Source: Cucumis sativus
Taxonomy: Eukaryota; Streptophyta; Magnoliopsida; Cucurbitales; Cucurbitaceae
Length of the DNA stretch: 64,000 nucleotides
Assembly: GCF_000004075.3 (NCBI RefSeq)
Contig: NC_026658.2
Span: forward strand, 10,962,075-11,026,074
Direction: 5' to 3'
Shown here piece after piece: positions 1 to 16,640 of this stretch. Position 1 is the stretch's first letter, and every line of letters starts with the position of its first letter. Position numbers and translations under genes: made by a program. Under the pieces are notes generated by a model. That model had not been told where the DNA came from. It made no database searches and saw nothing but the letters and a program-made list of their open reading frames with translations.

Positions 1-448
1 TAAATGCTACTTTGTATGAACTAGTTTTGACAGCTTGCAATATGACGTAATACTGAGAAATTGTTGTATGGCAGACCTATATCGGTGTCTTGCTTCTGAG
101 AAGTATGAAATGCTTGTAAAATTGTATTTTGAAGGAACTTTGGAACCAAACATTTCTACGTCTTTATATGGTAAACGTTATATCAATTATCACTTGCGAG
201 ACTGATACAAGTTACGTTCTCATTATCAAAGCCAGCTCATTTACAGGGAATTAAAGCTGATAAATGTGTAGCTATCAAATTATTACATGCACAAGACTTT
301 TGACTTGGTCCTGATTATCTGAATGTTAAGAAGCACCTTTTAAATTATGGATGAATTGCCATTTTCTTCTATGTATTTACCTATAAATTTAAGTGTCCAA
401 ATATGGCTACTACCTTTTACTTGGTTTTTGATCTGTTTAATCAACTAG
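1..448. other. intron / non-coding sequence upstream of the first visible exon
   Basis: AT-rich sequence with no exon-like reading frame that fits the lysyl-tRNA synthetase gene. It ends in an ordinary acceptor (CTAG before the exon at 449). It is best read as the 3' part of an intron of the gene that enters from the left edge. Confidence 0.6.
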
Positions 449-5167
<4,719 letters not shown>

Positions 5168-6283
5168 TTTTAGGACGATTGACATGATAGGCTCAAGGTT
5201 TGTTCCTAAATTCCAGGTTTTGTTGGGCAGTAGGATCAGTTAGATGGCTTAAGTTCAAATTTATGCTACTGGATGGCTATTTGAGGCTTGCCGTCCATTT
5301 CTGTCATCCATTTATTGCCGTAAAAGGGCACTTCAGTTTTGCGGATTGGATTGAGATTTTGAAATAATAAAATTAATGTATGATTATGAATTTCCTTTTG
5401 TAATTCAAAAGCCCTGGATGATTGGGGGTGGATGAATAGGACTTCGAGTACCCTATCTGATAGGCAATGAGCAAGTTTGCATTTCACCTCCTCAGAATTT
5501 ACTTCTTAGCAGTTCTTTTCTTCTTTAGTCGTGGATTACGGATGTTTTGCGGAAAAGAAGTCCAAATATAGCCAGGGATAGTACATGAATCTTTACCTTT
5601 CTAAGGAGTGTAAGCAGTTAGGTTTGGCTCTCTAACCGAAACTGAACTGTCTGTGTGTGTATATATAGAATAACAAAAATTGAAACAAAACCGCCGAAGA
5701 AATACAATCAAACTGCTCCAAACTGATAGTTGATTTGATCAAACCGATTTGCCTTGATTATAAGCCAAGTGCTGGGGTTGTAGGTTGGGGCAAAATGGGT
5801 CATAGACAAGGTAAGGAGTGACGATACATAATCAACAAACAAAACATATAATTGACCATACCCCAAACTTGCACCCCTCATGGATGCTAGAACGCTTCAC
5901 GACCAACTTACTGAAACTGGAAAATCAAACAATTCTCAAACTGACTTTGATTTGGTTGGGGTTTTTTAGTTGCCGAAGGTTTAACATTAACTTTCATAAC
6001 CTAAACTTAAAATCAAGTTTCAGCTTCCGGATAGAGAAAACTGGCTATTTTGGAATTAATTGAACACAAACAGGTCTCTTCAACGTAGCTATACTGTGTA
6101 TAGAATCGCCAATATGCATATGTAATCTTTTTTTTTTTTTTTTTTTTTTTTTATGGGAACAAATTCCCTTGAAATTCTTTTGTTACTCGTCGAAAAGCTA
6201 GAAGCTCAGGATACTTATATACAAGTTGTGACAACAAGAATGTGAATTGTTTAATAAACAATTAAATGTAGAAGAGTCTGGTT
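5168..6283. other. convergent intergenic region between lysyl-tRNA synthetase and MET1
   Basis: Contains the 3' untranslated regions of two converging genes. A 25-base T run lies at 6128-6152. On the MET1 coding strand this is a downstream A run, so it could also be a relic of a retroposed sequence. I see no gene. Confidence 0.6.
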
Positions 6284-9014
6284 TCATGTTTTGAAGCCGA
6301 ATAGCGACTTAATGGCATTGATGGCATTCTCATTGATAAATGATTCGTCAAACCTTTTCACAAGAGGCTCAAATTCCTCTAATGTCCTTATGTTTGATAG
6401 ATCAGGATCCGTCCGAACTCTCTGGCAAACATACAGAGTAATACTTTCACAACTTCCACCCAAATTACCCAATGCAAGTAATATTATCTGAATATCAAAA
6501 CTTGAAGTGGTTGTTACCTTAAAGTCTTCAAATCCTGCTTCCAAGGCGTCTTCAAGTGCTGATAGCCCAGCTTTTAACTGTTTGAGCATTTATATAGGGG
6601 CACTGATCAGTTATTCCCATTTTGTGCGATTTTGTCTAGGAAGATGGAAACGTAAACAAACAAATGGGTCTACACAAATTATGGTAAACTAGTCATGGGA
6701 TTGCGTACTTTGAAATAATAAGGCTTGTAGCTAAATCTCACTAACCTAATATTCATTTGCTAAATTCTATTATTTCTTTCTAATTTAAATTTGTAGTTTA
6801 GTCAAATACTGTTTTTATTTCATCTCACAAATGACTTTTCTAAATAAAATATTGGCAACAATTATTTTATAATTTACATCAACCCCAATCTAAGCCGAAG
6901 TTTCAGATTGCAATTTTAGATTTTGTTGCAACAAATTCCACATTAAAGCAAAAGCATTACCTGATTTAGTTGGGAATAACAGCATGCAACATTGTAACTA
7001 GCAACCGAAGCTTCGTCTGGAGTTGGTTTTGATCCCAACACTGATTCGAATTTCTCTAATGCTTCCTCATATTTAGCATTCCTTGAGGGGAAAAAACAGA
7101 AAGAAAGTAGGAGTTGGGGCATTGATGTGTCTGCACTTCAAAAGTAAACAATACGGGGAGCGGATAAGTTGGATATACAACACATACTTATAGAGACGCA
7201 GTCCTTGGCGTAGGTCGTTTTCTCTGCGTGCTTTCTGCTCCTTCATTCTCAAGGCATTTTGCAACTGTAACAACAATTAGACCTATAATATGTTAACAAT
7301 ATAGCAGAGATTTATTTTAAATGCTAAATCAATGTTTTGCAGATCATATTTTCCAGACAAGTCCCTACTGACATTCTGCTAACTGCGAAGTATTGCATGG
7401 TACTTACTTGCCAAGCTTAGAAAAATGAGGAAAGAGAAGGGAGATGTTACTTGCCTCAATAGGATACTATTAGCTTAGAAAACATTCACTTACTTGAATT
7501 TCTCTCACTTTATTACTGACTACGCCCGAGTTTCTTTCTGCTCTGATTATCTCCTTTTCCGTTAACTCACCGAAACTATCTGTTTTTCCTGAAAAAACAA
7601 TCACAAACAATTTGTAAAGGATGTTAAGAGTATTATGTCTTTTAGTGAACTAAGATATATACAAGTCATCAGCCAATTTAAGATAAGAAATCTGATCATC
7701 CTTCATTTTCATTTGTTATGGGTTATTCATGTGTTGAGTGTGATTGATAACTAACCATATCTCTTCTGCATTTTCATGAGTAATGGACCAATTCTTTGCC
7801 GAATTGTGTACATTGTCCTTCCGTATTCAGCAGCGGGCCATATTTCTGTCCCAAATACTGCACTGCATAGATGAAACGATTTTGTTTATCATATTCCAAC
7901 CATGGAAGAAAAGCTGCAAATGTTTCTGCTAGGATTTTTCGTCACACATTTTCATTCTAGGCTATGCCACGTTTGTTTGGAGATATGTAGAAATCATGCA
8001 AACTAGTTCTTTTCTTTTTCTTTTCTTCTTTTAACTTTCTTTTGAAACAAAAATACACCACGCAACAACAAGAAGAAGACAGAAGTTATGAGCACACGGC
8101 ATTATAATTCACCCTTCGTTAAAACAGTTGGGTCAATTAAAGTCCTAACCTGTGGAAGCTCCATTTTACTTCCATTAGGATGAATACACAAATCAACAAG
8201 AATCCAATTTTGAAGCATTGTTCATCTTTGTCTTTAGTGTCAAGGATATGAGTTGCATGTTGTATTATTGTAACCGATCTAGATTGTGATAATTTCAACG
8301 TCGTAAGTGATGAATGTTGCAAAATAAGCTTTTAGTCTCATATGTGATTTTGAACATAGCAACGAAAGCGCATAAGTTTAATATAACGGAGATGGTGACC
8401 ACTTTATCTCGGGTCATCCAGGCGCCACGAATAAAGATTTAGGGACGGTGTTTAAAGAAAATGTTATGCATTGACCCTGCATACACCGTTTTGAAAAGTC
8501 GCAGGTAATGGACACAAGCACATCCTACAGTTTTTTATTTGAGAATACAAAATGCTAAGCGTAGGAAATAAATAGTTATTGATGAGGGAAGAAGTTGAAT
8601 TGAGAGGAACCTGGTAGCAAGAACTTTATCACCAACAGTGAACAATCCAGTCTTGTCGGCAAAACCACCAGGTGCAATGGCGTCGATATAAGTTCCACCA
8701 TCTCGGCCCTTGGCGAATTTCAAACCATAAGGCTGCTCCAGCTCCACTTCATACTCTTCATAAGGTTGTTGGTTAGGATCATCTGAATCAGTGTCGGTTT
8801 TGGATTCTGTATCGGATGCTCTGAGGATGAAAGGTGAGTGTTTAAGGGAATGAGAAGTTGAAAAGGAAGTGGAGAAAGGTAGATGAGAGAGTTTGGGATG
8901 GGAATGGGATTGAGAGCATAGAATGAAGGAAGAGGAAGAGGAAGAGGAATGGTTAGGAGGGCAAATTTTGGGAAGTAAGTGTGAAGAATAGAGATAAGGA
9001 GGAGCTAAAGACAT
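6284..9014 (-). CDS. MET1: MET1/ZKT-like PDZ and TPR domain protein, chloroplastic
   Basis: Plastid protein of the MET1 (ZKT) family, known from Arabidopsis to be a thylakoid stroma-side factor that helps photosystem II supercomplex assembly. Exons on the minus strand: 9014-8611, 7862-7756, 7588-7494, 7264-7188, 7081-6961, 6577-6518, 6421-6284. All junctions are GT-AG and the frame is continuous (333 residues, the family's usual length). Residues about 1-70 are Ser-rich and lack acidic residues, as in a transit peptide. The PDZ-like part contains KGRDGGTYIDAIAPGG and FTVGDKVLAT. A charged helix (LRMKEQKARRENDLRQGL) is followed by TPR-like helices with YNVACCYSQLNQ. The end is the conserved FDESFINENAINAIKSLFGF. 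I chose the ATG giving MSLAPP at 9014 because the family starts there and the pseudogene copy keeps it; an in-frame ATG lies five codons upstream (9029). Confidence 0.93.
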
Positions 9015-9087
9015 GGTGTTGAACATCAAAATTCTTCACTGCTCACACTCAAGGGGATTAGATGTAATAATGAAAGCATTTCCAAGC

Positions 9088-9122
9088 AAGGAAGGAAGGA
9101 AGGAAGGAAGGAAGGAAGGAAG
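9088..9122. repeat. (AAGG)n microsatellite just upstream of MET1
   Basis: About eight uninterrupted tetranucleotide units, roughly 75 bases upstream of the MET1 start codon, so probably in its 5' leader or core promoter. Confidence 0.9.
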
Positions 9123-10583
9123 AGTGGGACTTCCGTTCGATTTCTTTGGTCCTAAATAACAGAATCGGATTGCACCCGCGTTTGTGGCTCTTATGACTTC
9201 CCACATCCATCCAATGCGCTTCCAATACGTGTCCATCTTTTCATTCTTATTTTCCATTTTTCTTTGAATGTAATTAAAATTACCGAGAATTTGAACCTGG
9301 TTAGAATGAGTAGAAATGAAAGTTGCATTAACACGGTGGCAACAATATCCTTTCCAACTCGACCGCAACAACCATTAATCCTCGCCAACTTAGCTAGAAA
9401 GAAAAAATTGTTGAGAGACGTAACATTAGAAACAGCCAATCTGGTTAGCCGAGTGTCCACCCAAATTATAAAGAGCAAAAACGAGAGACAAACACATAAA
9501 GACCTATGTCTGACAATTTTTTTTATAAATAATAGCGGTAACGTGTGTATTTTTGTCTATTTGCTTATAAACACAACCTTTAGTTTGGAAATTGTGTTTT
9601 AGAAGATAATTTAAAATTTTGCAGACGCAACCATATTTCCAATCTCAAGATATTTTTAATTTAGAGTTATTTTTTCATAGAAATATTAATAGTTTTGGTT
9701 AATATACTAATTGTGTGAGAGTAGTCTTTTAACTCTTTTTTCTTCTTCTAAATTAAGGGCTATTTTTGAAAACTTACAATAGTCTAAAGGTATTTTTTAA
9801 ATAAAAACAATTTCCATCTAAAACTAAGAGTAACGTATTGTTGAACCTTTTCGTTTTATAGTAACTTTACAAACATAAGTATAAGTACAACTTTTAAAAC
9901 TTAAGCTAAAATGTCTTGGCAGCCTTCTCGCCTACGCTTGAACGCTTACTTCCTGAAAGATGCGATTTGAAAACGTAAGTCAACAAGCTCAAAAAGATTT
10001 TAAGAAAGCCTTTTTGTGAAACACCTTTTGTAAACATCATTTCTCTAACATAACAAATCACATAATTTCATCTTTTCACATAAACATATCATTTCACATC
10101 ACTTAAATATACATTACACATATCACACATTAGTCAAGTCATTTCTTTTGCCAAAAATCTCAAATAATTCTCTACGCAAGGACTCATCATCCTGCGTTTA
10201 GATTCCTGAGACGACCTTTTCATCATCCGCATATGAGAATATCCTTATTCGATCTTGCTACTCAGACCACTAAACATAATACAGTCATTTTCTACATTGG
10301 TCAACTTCACTCCAACATACAGTCATTTTCTATGTTAACTTATAATAGGAAGTAGACTAATGGTTTGAACACCATTTCATAAACAAATCATACTTTTAAA
10401 AGATAACATAAGCTTTAAATATAAATATTTTTAATACATTTGAATTGAAACCAATTAACTCAAATCAATAAAAACTTTAATTATAAGAAAGCTTTTAACA
10501 TAAAACATTTAACCAAGCTAAAACCCAAAATGCTTCTCTTCTTCCACTTCTAGCGTAGTCACTATGGCAGCATTTCAATCCTT
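9123..10583. other. MET1 upstream region and AT-rich intergenic DNA
   Basis: The first few hundred bases presumably hold the MET1 promoter, but I cannot point to a convincing TATA box. From about 9880 to 10560 the composition changes to a CA-rich style (repeated ACATATCATTTCACA-like words) that resembles decayed LTR-retrotransposon sequence. No coding frame supports this. Confidence 0.4.
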
Positions 10584-10584
10584 T

Positions 10585-11620
10585 AGAGCCCGTTTGGTAT
10601 CGATTTTGTTCCCTATTTCCTGTTTTTTTTTTTTTTTTAAAAACGGAAGTGTTTGGTAAAGTTACCTGTTTCTCGTTCTAAAAAAAAAAAAAAAAGTTTA
10701 TCATTTTATAAGGAATTATTGATAAAAAAATAGTTTTTCTCATTTCCGTTTCTCAATTATTTCTATTGATTTCCTTTTCATTTTTCTTAATTACTTATAT
10801 TAGTTTCCATTTCCTTTTGCTCAGTTCTTTTTATTGATTTCCTTTTTCTTTTTCTTAATTCTTTTTATTGGTTTCTTCTTTTTTTCAATTCTTTTTCTAT
10901 TTCGTTATCTTCTCGTGATTTTCTTTTTCTTCCTCTTATTTCCATCTTCTTCCCTAAATAACCACTCTCCACGTGGTTTCCTTTTTCTTTCTCTTATCTC
11001 TATCGTATTTTTCAAATAACCATCATCTTCATCTTCCTCTCATCGTCTTCATTGTCTTCCTCTTCGCCTCTCATCTTCTTCTTCTACACGACGCCTTCCT
11101 ATTTGCTGGATCTGAATTTTCCTCTTCCTCTTTGCGTGAATTGTGTTTTCGTTGTAGGCGTTTGCTAAATTTGTGGGTTTTGCCAAACCTATGAGTTTTA
11201 GATGTAAGTTTTTGTCTTCTTTGCCATGGGTTTCAATCCTCCTCTTCATCGTGAGTTTTCGTCTTCCTCTCGACAACTCTGTCCTTCAGATCCCTATCTT
11301 CATCTCGTTCTCCATAAGATTACAAGAAGATCTTCCTATCTAGGTTTGATAATTTTATTTTTTATGTTTAATGGATGACATATTTTTGTTTGATGTTTAA
11401 TTGAATTAAATGTAAATTAAATTAAATTAAATCTTAAATAAAATCAAAATCAAGAAACAAGAAACAGTTACCAAACCTTTTTCTGTTTCTGTTTCTTTTT
11501 TTCAAGAAACAAGAAACAGTTATCAAATACATTCATATTTCTTGTTCTAAAAAAGAAGGAACGGGAAACCGATAACCGGGAACGTGGAACAGTAAATGGA
11601 AATGTTACCAAACGGGCCCT
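10585..11620. mobile_element. fold-back element with terminal inverted repeats (candidate DNA-transposon derivative)
   Basis: The left end reads GAGCCCGTTTGGTATCGATT and the right end is close to its reverse complement (GTTACCAAACGGGCCC), so a 1.03-kb segment is bounded by inverted repeats of about 17-25 bp. The GGGCCCGTTTGGT end is a well-known style among plant non-autonomous DNA elements. Internally there is a 450-bp pyrimidine-rich tract (10800-11060) and paired copies of GAAACAAGAAACAGTTA near 11453 and 11503. There is no transposase frame; the open frames in the C/T-rich tract are low complexity. I could not define a clean target duplication. Confidence 0.55.
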
Positions 11621-12349
11621 TTGCTTTCTCTTCAAATTTTCAAAGTATAAATAATCTAGGTGAGAACCCCTATTTATACAAATTTCAAATCGGCTTAGTC
11701 ACCCTAAAACCCTAGGTATCACCCCAACTTCTACTCTCACTGGTGCACGTGTAAGCTTAAGGTTTAACCTTAACTAATATCTGCACGTGGCCATTACAAC
11801 ACTTAGGAAAGTTTTCCGTAAGTTTCCTTCCTTCTTCTCGCCGCCAAGTTCCATTTCACAAAGAACTCTAATCGCCTAACCTTCCATCTCGCAAAGTTTC
11901 TTAATCACATAGTAACACTTAAATGCCAAGAAGTCCTTCTCGCGTAACATTTCCTCAACGCATACTTTAACCTAAATGTTGACTTGTTATTGCATAACCC
12001 CAGTACCTAAATGTTGACTTGTTATTGCATAACCCAGTCAAAACACCTTTTCTTAGACACTTAGTCAAATTTACTCCTTACTTAGTTAGGAATCTAACAG
12101 AAAATATCCATTCACTCCTCATATTAATATCAAAACCGTTTTGAAAACGTAGAAATATTGATGAAAATATCAATCCGTCATAAAAAAAAATTAATACAAT
12201 GGATAAAAGTATTTTTATTCCATAAACTGTAGATTCACGTATATTTCTACATATATGTAATATAAAAATAAAAAGTCATGCGGCAGAAATGCACGGGGAG
12301 ATACGGAAAATTTCCATACATTGGTAGCATAGGAAAATTCCCCACTCTT
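11621..12349. repeat. intergenic DNA with a 35-bp tandem duplication
   Basis: Two nearly perfect 35-bp copies lie at 11970-12004 and 12005-12038 (core AAATGTTGACTTGTTATTGC). Read on the minus strand, the block near 11645-11675 has a TATAAATAGGGGTTC-like core-promoter look, which might be a remnant LTR. The last 200 bases would be the MED21 3' untranslated region. Confidence 0.5.
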
Positions 12350-14366
12350 TCAATCTGCTTTCTTTAAGTTCAAGCAATTATCTGCCACTTGGCTGAACAG
12401 CTCCTGAACTTGTACTAATTCTTTCTCTGAAACACAGTTTGGGTAAGATTGTTAGTTGCGCAAAATATCCTTATGTTCAATAGAATGAAGTGAACATGAG
12501 AAATTTACATTTAGGGCTAAAATTATTAAATAGAATTATTTCAACTAAAGTAAGTCGCCAGCCAAACAACATCAGTCTTATGTAACCACACCGGGGCACG
12601 GTTTGAAAATGTAGAGATTAACAAGAAGACAGAGATAACACCTGCTGCTTGTAGCTGTTTTTGAAGTTCTTGACCTACAACATCGTTCTCAGCCTGAAAT
12701 ACATACTGAGAGAAGTAAACAACACAACAACTCTTGATCTTATATCAACATCAGAATATGAGAATTCATACCTGTAGTTCTGCAATCCTTTTCAACTGCT
12801 CTTCTTCACCTCCATCAGATAGAGGCAATGCTGCAACCAATGCATCAAACTGTGCTAGAAAATATTGACAATAATTTTTTTAAGAAAAGGTACACATGTT
12901 CAATTGGATAATTGCAAATAAATGAAGCAAGATCCCATCCCTTTCTTTTGTTCAAAATGCTGATAAATTTTGTTTTTGATGTACAACTAGACTTTTGTTG
13001 AAAAACAAGGTGAAAGAATACATAACCATACAGAATGGTGTTCACAGAAAGTGTAGCTAACTATAAGAAGGGGAAGGGCTCCAATCAAGTGAAATGTGAC
13101 TAAGCGATTAATTATTAAAAACGAATCTTCAAGATCCAAGATTCGGTTATTTCTCCCTTGAAGATTCTATCATTTCTCTCGCACCCCAAACCCCACAAAT
13201 TAGCATATACTCCAACCTACTATGAAAACAGCCATTTCTCCGAGAGAGAAAAGTGGATGGAGGAGAAATTCCTCAGTTGGCTCCTTGCAACTCCTCAAAA
13301 AACTAATAAAATAACATACCAATCAAGAGGTAAACGTAAAAAATACAGAAAATGAGAGAATATATAGAACAAATCTAACTCGTTGTAGAATCACATCTAG
13401 AAGTCATTAAAAGTCCAGCAGAGTTGGAAAACTTTGTACGTTTCTATTACTTAATACTATCACACTGAGATTTTCAAACTTAACGTGGACAGAATCAGTC
13501 TATTTTATAATTCTATATAATCCTTAAAAGATTATTCGGAAGAACAAACCTAAATGCATTGCTGAGTTCGACGATGGAAACTTGTGAAAATCAAAACTCT
13601 CTCAGCAAAATTGCTCAAATACAGGGTTTGAGTATCAGATTCCAAAATATCAACACTTAAAGAACACCTTAAAGTGGGCCTAAATATACATAACAAGCAG
13701 TTAAAAAGTAAAAGGATAACTAAAAAAAAAGAACCATAGTACTTTGTTTTATTGCCGATCGAATAGCCATACCTACCTCAGTAGTATTTGATGTTAGATG
13801 GGAAAAATAGACTGAAGTTTTCAATACCAAATTTGTGGATTGTATCATATATCATAGCATTAGAATATGTACTCATCTCAAACAAGTAGCATGAAACCTG
13901 CTGCCTTGATTTTTCTTTCTCTTCCAACCTCAACACAAGGGTGCTTCAAGTAGATACTGCATTCTCGGCTACTTACCCAGTAGACACTAGACAGAATGCA
14001 TGTAAAGTTAATCTAGGACACTGAATTTCCTCAAATGGAAAATGCAAATATTTTTCTTGATGTTTCAATGCGTGGAAAGTTTATTAACAAGAGGTACTCT
14101 AACTCATTCATATTTTCCACCCCGAAGTATTAAAGTGCAGAATAAATGATACGCACCTGCTTAGCAGCTTTCACCAAAGCGGCACTCATAAGCTTGGGCT
14201 GCTCTGCGATGGTTGCATTATCCTCTGTAGGCTCCTGAGACGGTGGTTCGGGATAATTAGGGGATAAACGAACTGGAGGAGCATCTCTTTGCAATGTCCC
14301 AAATGTGTTGAAAGCTAAAGCAGCAATTGTGTTAACTTGTTCCTGCAATTGGGAAATTATATCCAT
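12350..14366 (-). CDS. MED21: Mediator of RNA polymerase II transcription subunit 21
   Basis: MED21 sits in the middle module of the Mediator complex, where it forms a coiled-coil heterodimer with MED7. Exons on the minus strand: 14366-14157, 12849-12772, 12693-12642, 12426-12350, giving 138 residues, the plant family's usual size. The first exon starts MDIISQLQEQVNTIAALAFN and includes the conserved AEQPKLMSAALVKAAKQ helix. The later exons supply FDALVAALPLSDGG, a heptad-like coiled coil (QLKRIAELQAEN) and a C-terminal helix ending LNLKKAD. Another ATG lies two codons upstream (14372), but family proteins begin at MDII. Intron 1 is 1.3 kb and holds nothing I can identify. All splice sites are GT-AG. 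Confidence 0.94.
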
Positions 14367-14372
14367 CTTCAA

Positions 14373-16196
14373 CCTTATCCCTAGGATGAATTGTTCAGAA
14401 GATGATTCCGCAAATAATACACATATCGCTCCTTTTAATCAGCAAATCAGTTCCAGAAACTGAGTGAGTGAGAGTACGATCCGCCGTTTATCTCAAAGGA
14501 CTGTCATCGAGATGCTACCGGAGACAAGGAAGGGGCTGGGCGGTTGAACGTGAGTCGGAGAAAAAGCAGATGAATTAGGGTTCCTTCTTTTCCTTATACC
14601 TTCCTAATTTTCTAGTTTTAGAACGTCAAGTCGTCAATCACAAAATGTTTCGAAAATAGCAGAATGAATTAAAGTATTATTGAGATGTATTTCTAACTAT
14701 TTTCAATAATTTTCACATATAATAATTAAAAGGTGTTTCAGATTTTCTATTCCAATAAACAAAATTTATGCTAAGTTCACCTTTCCAAATAGAATTGAAA
14801 TCTTTATATCCCACATTTACCTAAAACTTGTACAAAGACCCAATTTTTAACTTGAAAATATTACTATGTTCAATAAGATATAATGTATCGAACGATATGA
14901 TAAAACTAATTACTATATAATGACTAATTATATGAATTTTCAGGACATGATTGTTTAGAAGAAGCAACAAAAAAAGAAAAAAGAAAATATGAGGCTAGCG
15001 ATCAAGATAGTTTGGAGATTATCGATTGTCGTGATCGATCAATCATCAATGGTTGATTGTGAGGTTGACCAACTTTTGTTGCCAATTGTCATAAATGATC
15101 ATTCACGGGAGGTTGAAGTGAATTTTTTTCTAAAAGTTATGACATTCAATAACAAAAAAAAACCATATTTCAAACTCAAGCGTTTGATTTTTTAATCCAA
15201 ATAATTTTATTTCAACTGTACAAACATGAGTATGGCTTCAAATGTCAAACCACGCTAATTCCAAACTCATGAGCCAAACAGTCCCTTTGTGTTTTGCTTA
15301 TACTATCATTAAAAAAAAAACATTACTAAGATGCCATTGTTTTATTTTATGTCCTCTCCTGATTTATTTTCTCTATCTTCCTTTTTTTTTTTTTAGTTGT
15401 AGAGATGTTACTGACCATATGTTCTGACAATGCTAATCTCGTTCTTTATCGCTCATCTGCTTGCTTCCAAAACTCTTTCTAGGGTCGGTATAGATAGAGA
15501 AGCTACCCTTCCTAAGTAGGGCAGAGACAAGAGGTTTGGGTGGGTCGGCTGTATGACCAGCTCTTTCGGTTGAGGAGATAGGAAAGACCCCTACGTAGCG
15601 GGAGAGGATGCAGGTGCCATAAGACAGGTCCGAAGGACTATCCATTAGGGATTTGATGAGTGCAGAATTAGCACAGTTGGATGTGTTGGTAGGTCGTCAA
15701 AGTGGGATTGAACTATTCGTTGTACGGGGCTATCAGAAAGCAAAAGAGCTCTCGAAGCATCATATTTGTGAACGAGTGTTACAAAGACAAAAGAGCAAGA
15801 AAAGATTGAGATGGGTGAACATTGAATGAGTTGCCAACTAGAGAACAAGAAAGAGGAGAGACCGAGAGTGAGAGGAAATCAAAAGTGAGGAGATCCAGAG
15901 TGAAAGTGTGAGAGAAGCAAAAGAACAGTAGTGTGATAGCGAGAGACCCAATCTAAATCTACATTTTGGTAATTTCACCTGATACAATATAAACAAAAGG
16001 ACAAATCTTAAAATTTACAAACTAGATCAATTCTCATTCCAACCTATTATTTTGGATCATCTCTACAATTATCCCAATTGTTAAAGTTTTATTCAATGGT
16101 TAAGTTTCCGCACTTTGAAAATATTTTCTTCACGTATTATTCTCAATTACACAATGAAATAGTAAAAATTAAATATATGTGCAAAACTTGGTATAG
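14373..16196. other. MED21 upstream region and intergenic DNA, no gene seen
   Basis: The first 200 bases are the likely MED21 promoter and leader. At about 15430-15940 a GC-richer block with AGAGAG/GAGAGA-rich flanks interrupts the AT-rich background and looks transposon-derived. Its short open frames match no family I know. Nothing else is recognisable. Confidence 0.45.
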
Positions 16197-16298
16197 TTGA
16201 ATGTGAGATTGAAAATAGATACATTCTACTAGATTCTTAATCAAAATTTGAATGTGAGATTGAAAATAGATACATTCTACTGTATTCTTAATCAAAAT
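16197..16298. repeat. 51-bp direct tandem duplication
   Basis: Two adjacent copies, 16197-16247 and 16248-16298, differ at only a few positions (core GAATGTGAGATTGAAAATAG). Confidence 0.85.
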
Positions 16299-16357
16299 TT
16301 GATTACTACCAATATGCATGAATGACATCCTTAAATAAATTGAATGGTATTTTTTTT

Positions 16358-16640
16358 AAGGATAGTTGCAAATTTAACAATTAGATTCAAATTAATTAAG
16401 TATATAGCAACATTTTAAAAAATTTGCAAATATATGAAAATTTGTCAAATTCTATCAATGATAGAAGTCTATCACCGATAGACTATGCTACAAATATTGG
16501 TCTATCACTGATAGACCATACGAAGTCTATCAACGATACAAGTCTATTGGTGATATTTTTGCTATATTTGCAGTTTTTTTAAAATTTTGCTGTATCGTTA
16601 ATTATTATTGCTGAAATGTTTATTAATTGCAATTTTCCTT
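16358..16640. mobile_element. MITE-like element carrying internal TCTATCA/TGATAGA palindromes
   Basis: The 283-bp segment begins AAGGATAGTTGCAAATTTA and ends with an imperfect reverse complement (TTAATTGCAATTTTCCTT), so the ends can pair. Its centre contains several short palindromic units (CTATCAATGATAG, GGTCTATCACTGATAGACC). It has no coding frame. Target duplication is unclear, so the class is uncertain. Confidence 0.5.

Noticed and set aside
10834-11194. Hydrophobic Phe/Leu-rich open frames that could suggest small membrane proteins
   Set aside because: They are direct translations of a C/T-rich tract, lie inside an inverted-repeat element and overlap in several frames.
15433-15848. Two minus-strand frames of 67-70 codons in a GC-richer block
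   Set aside because: No recognisable protein family or splice structure; more consistent with a transposon remnant.
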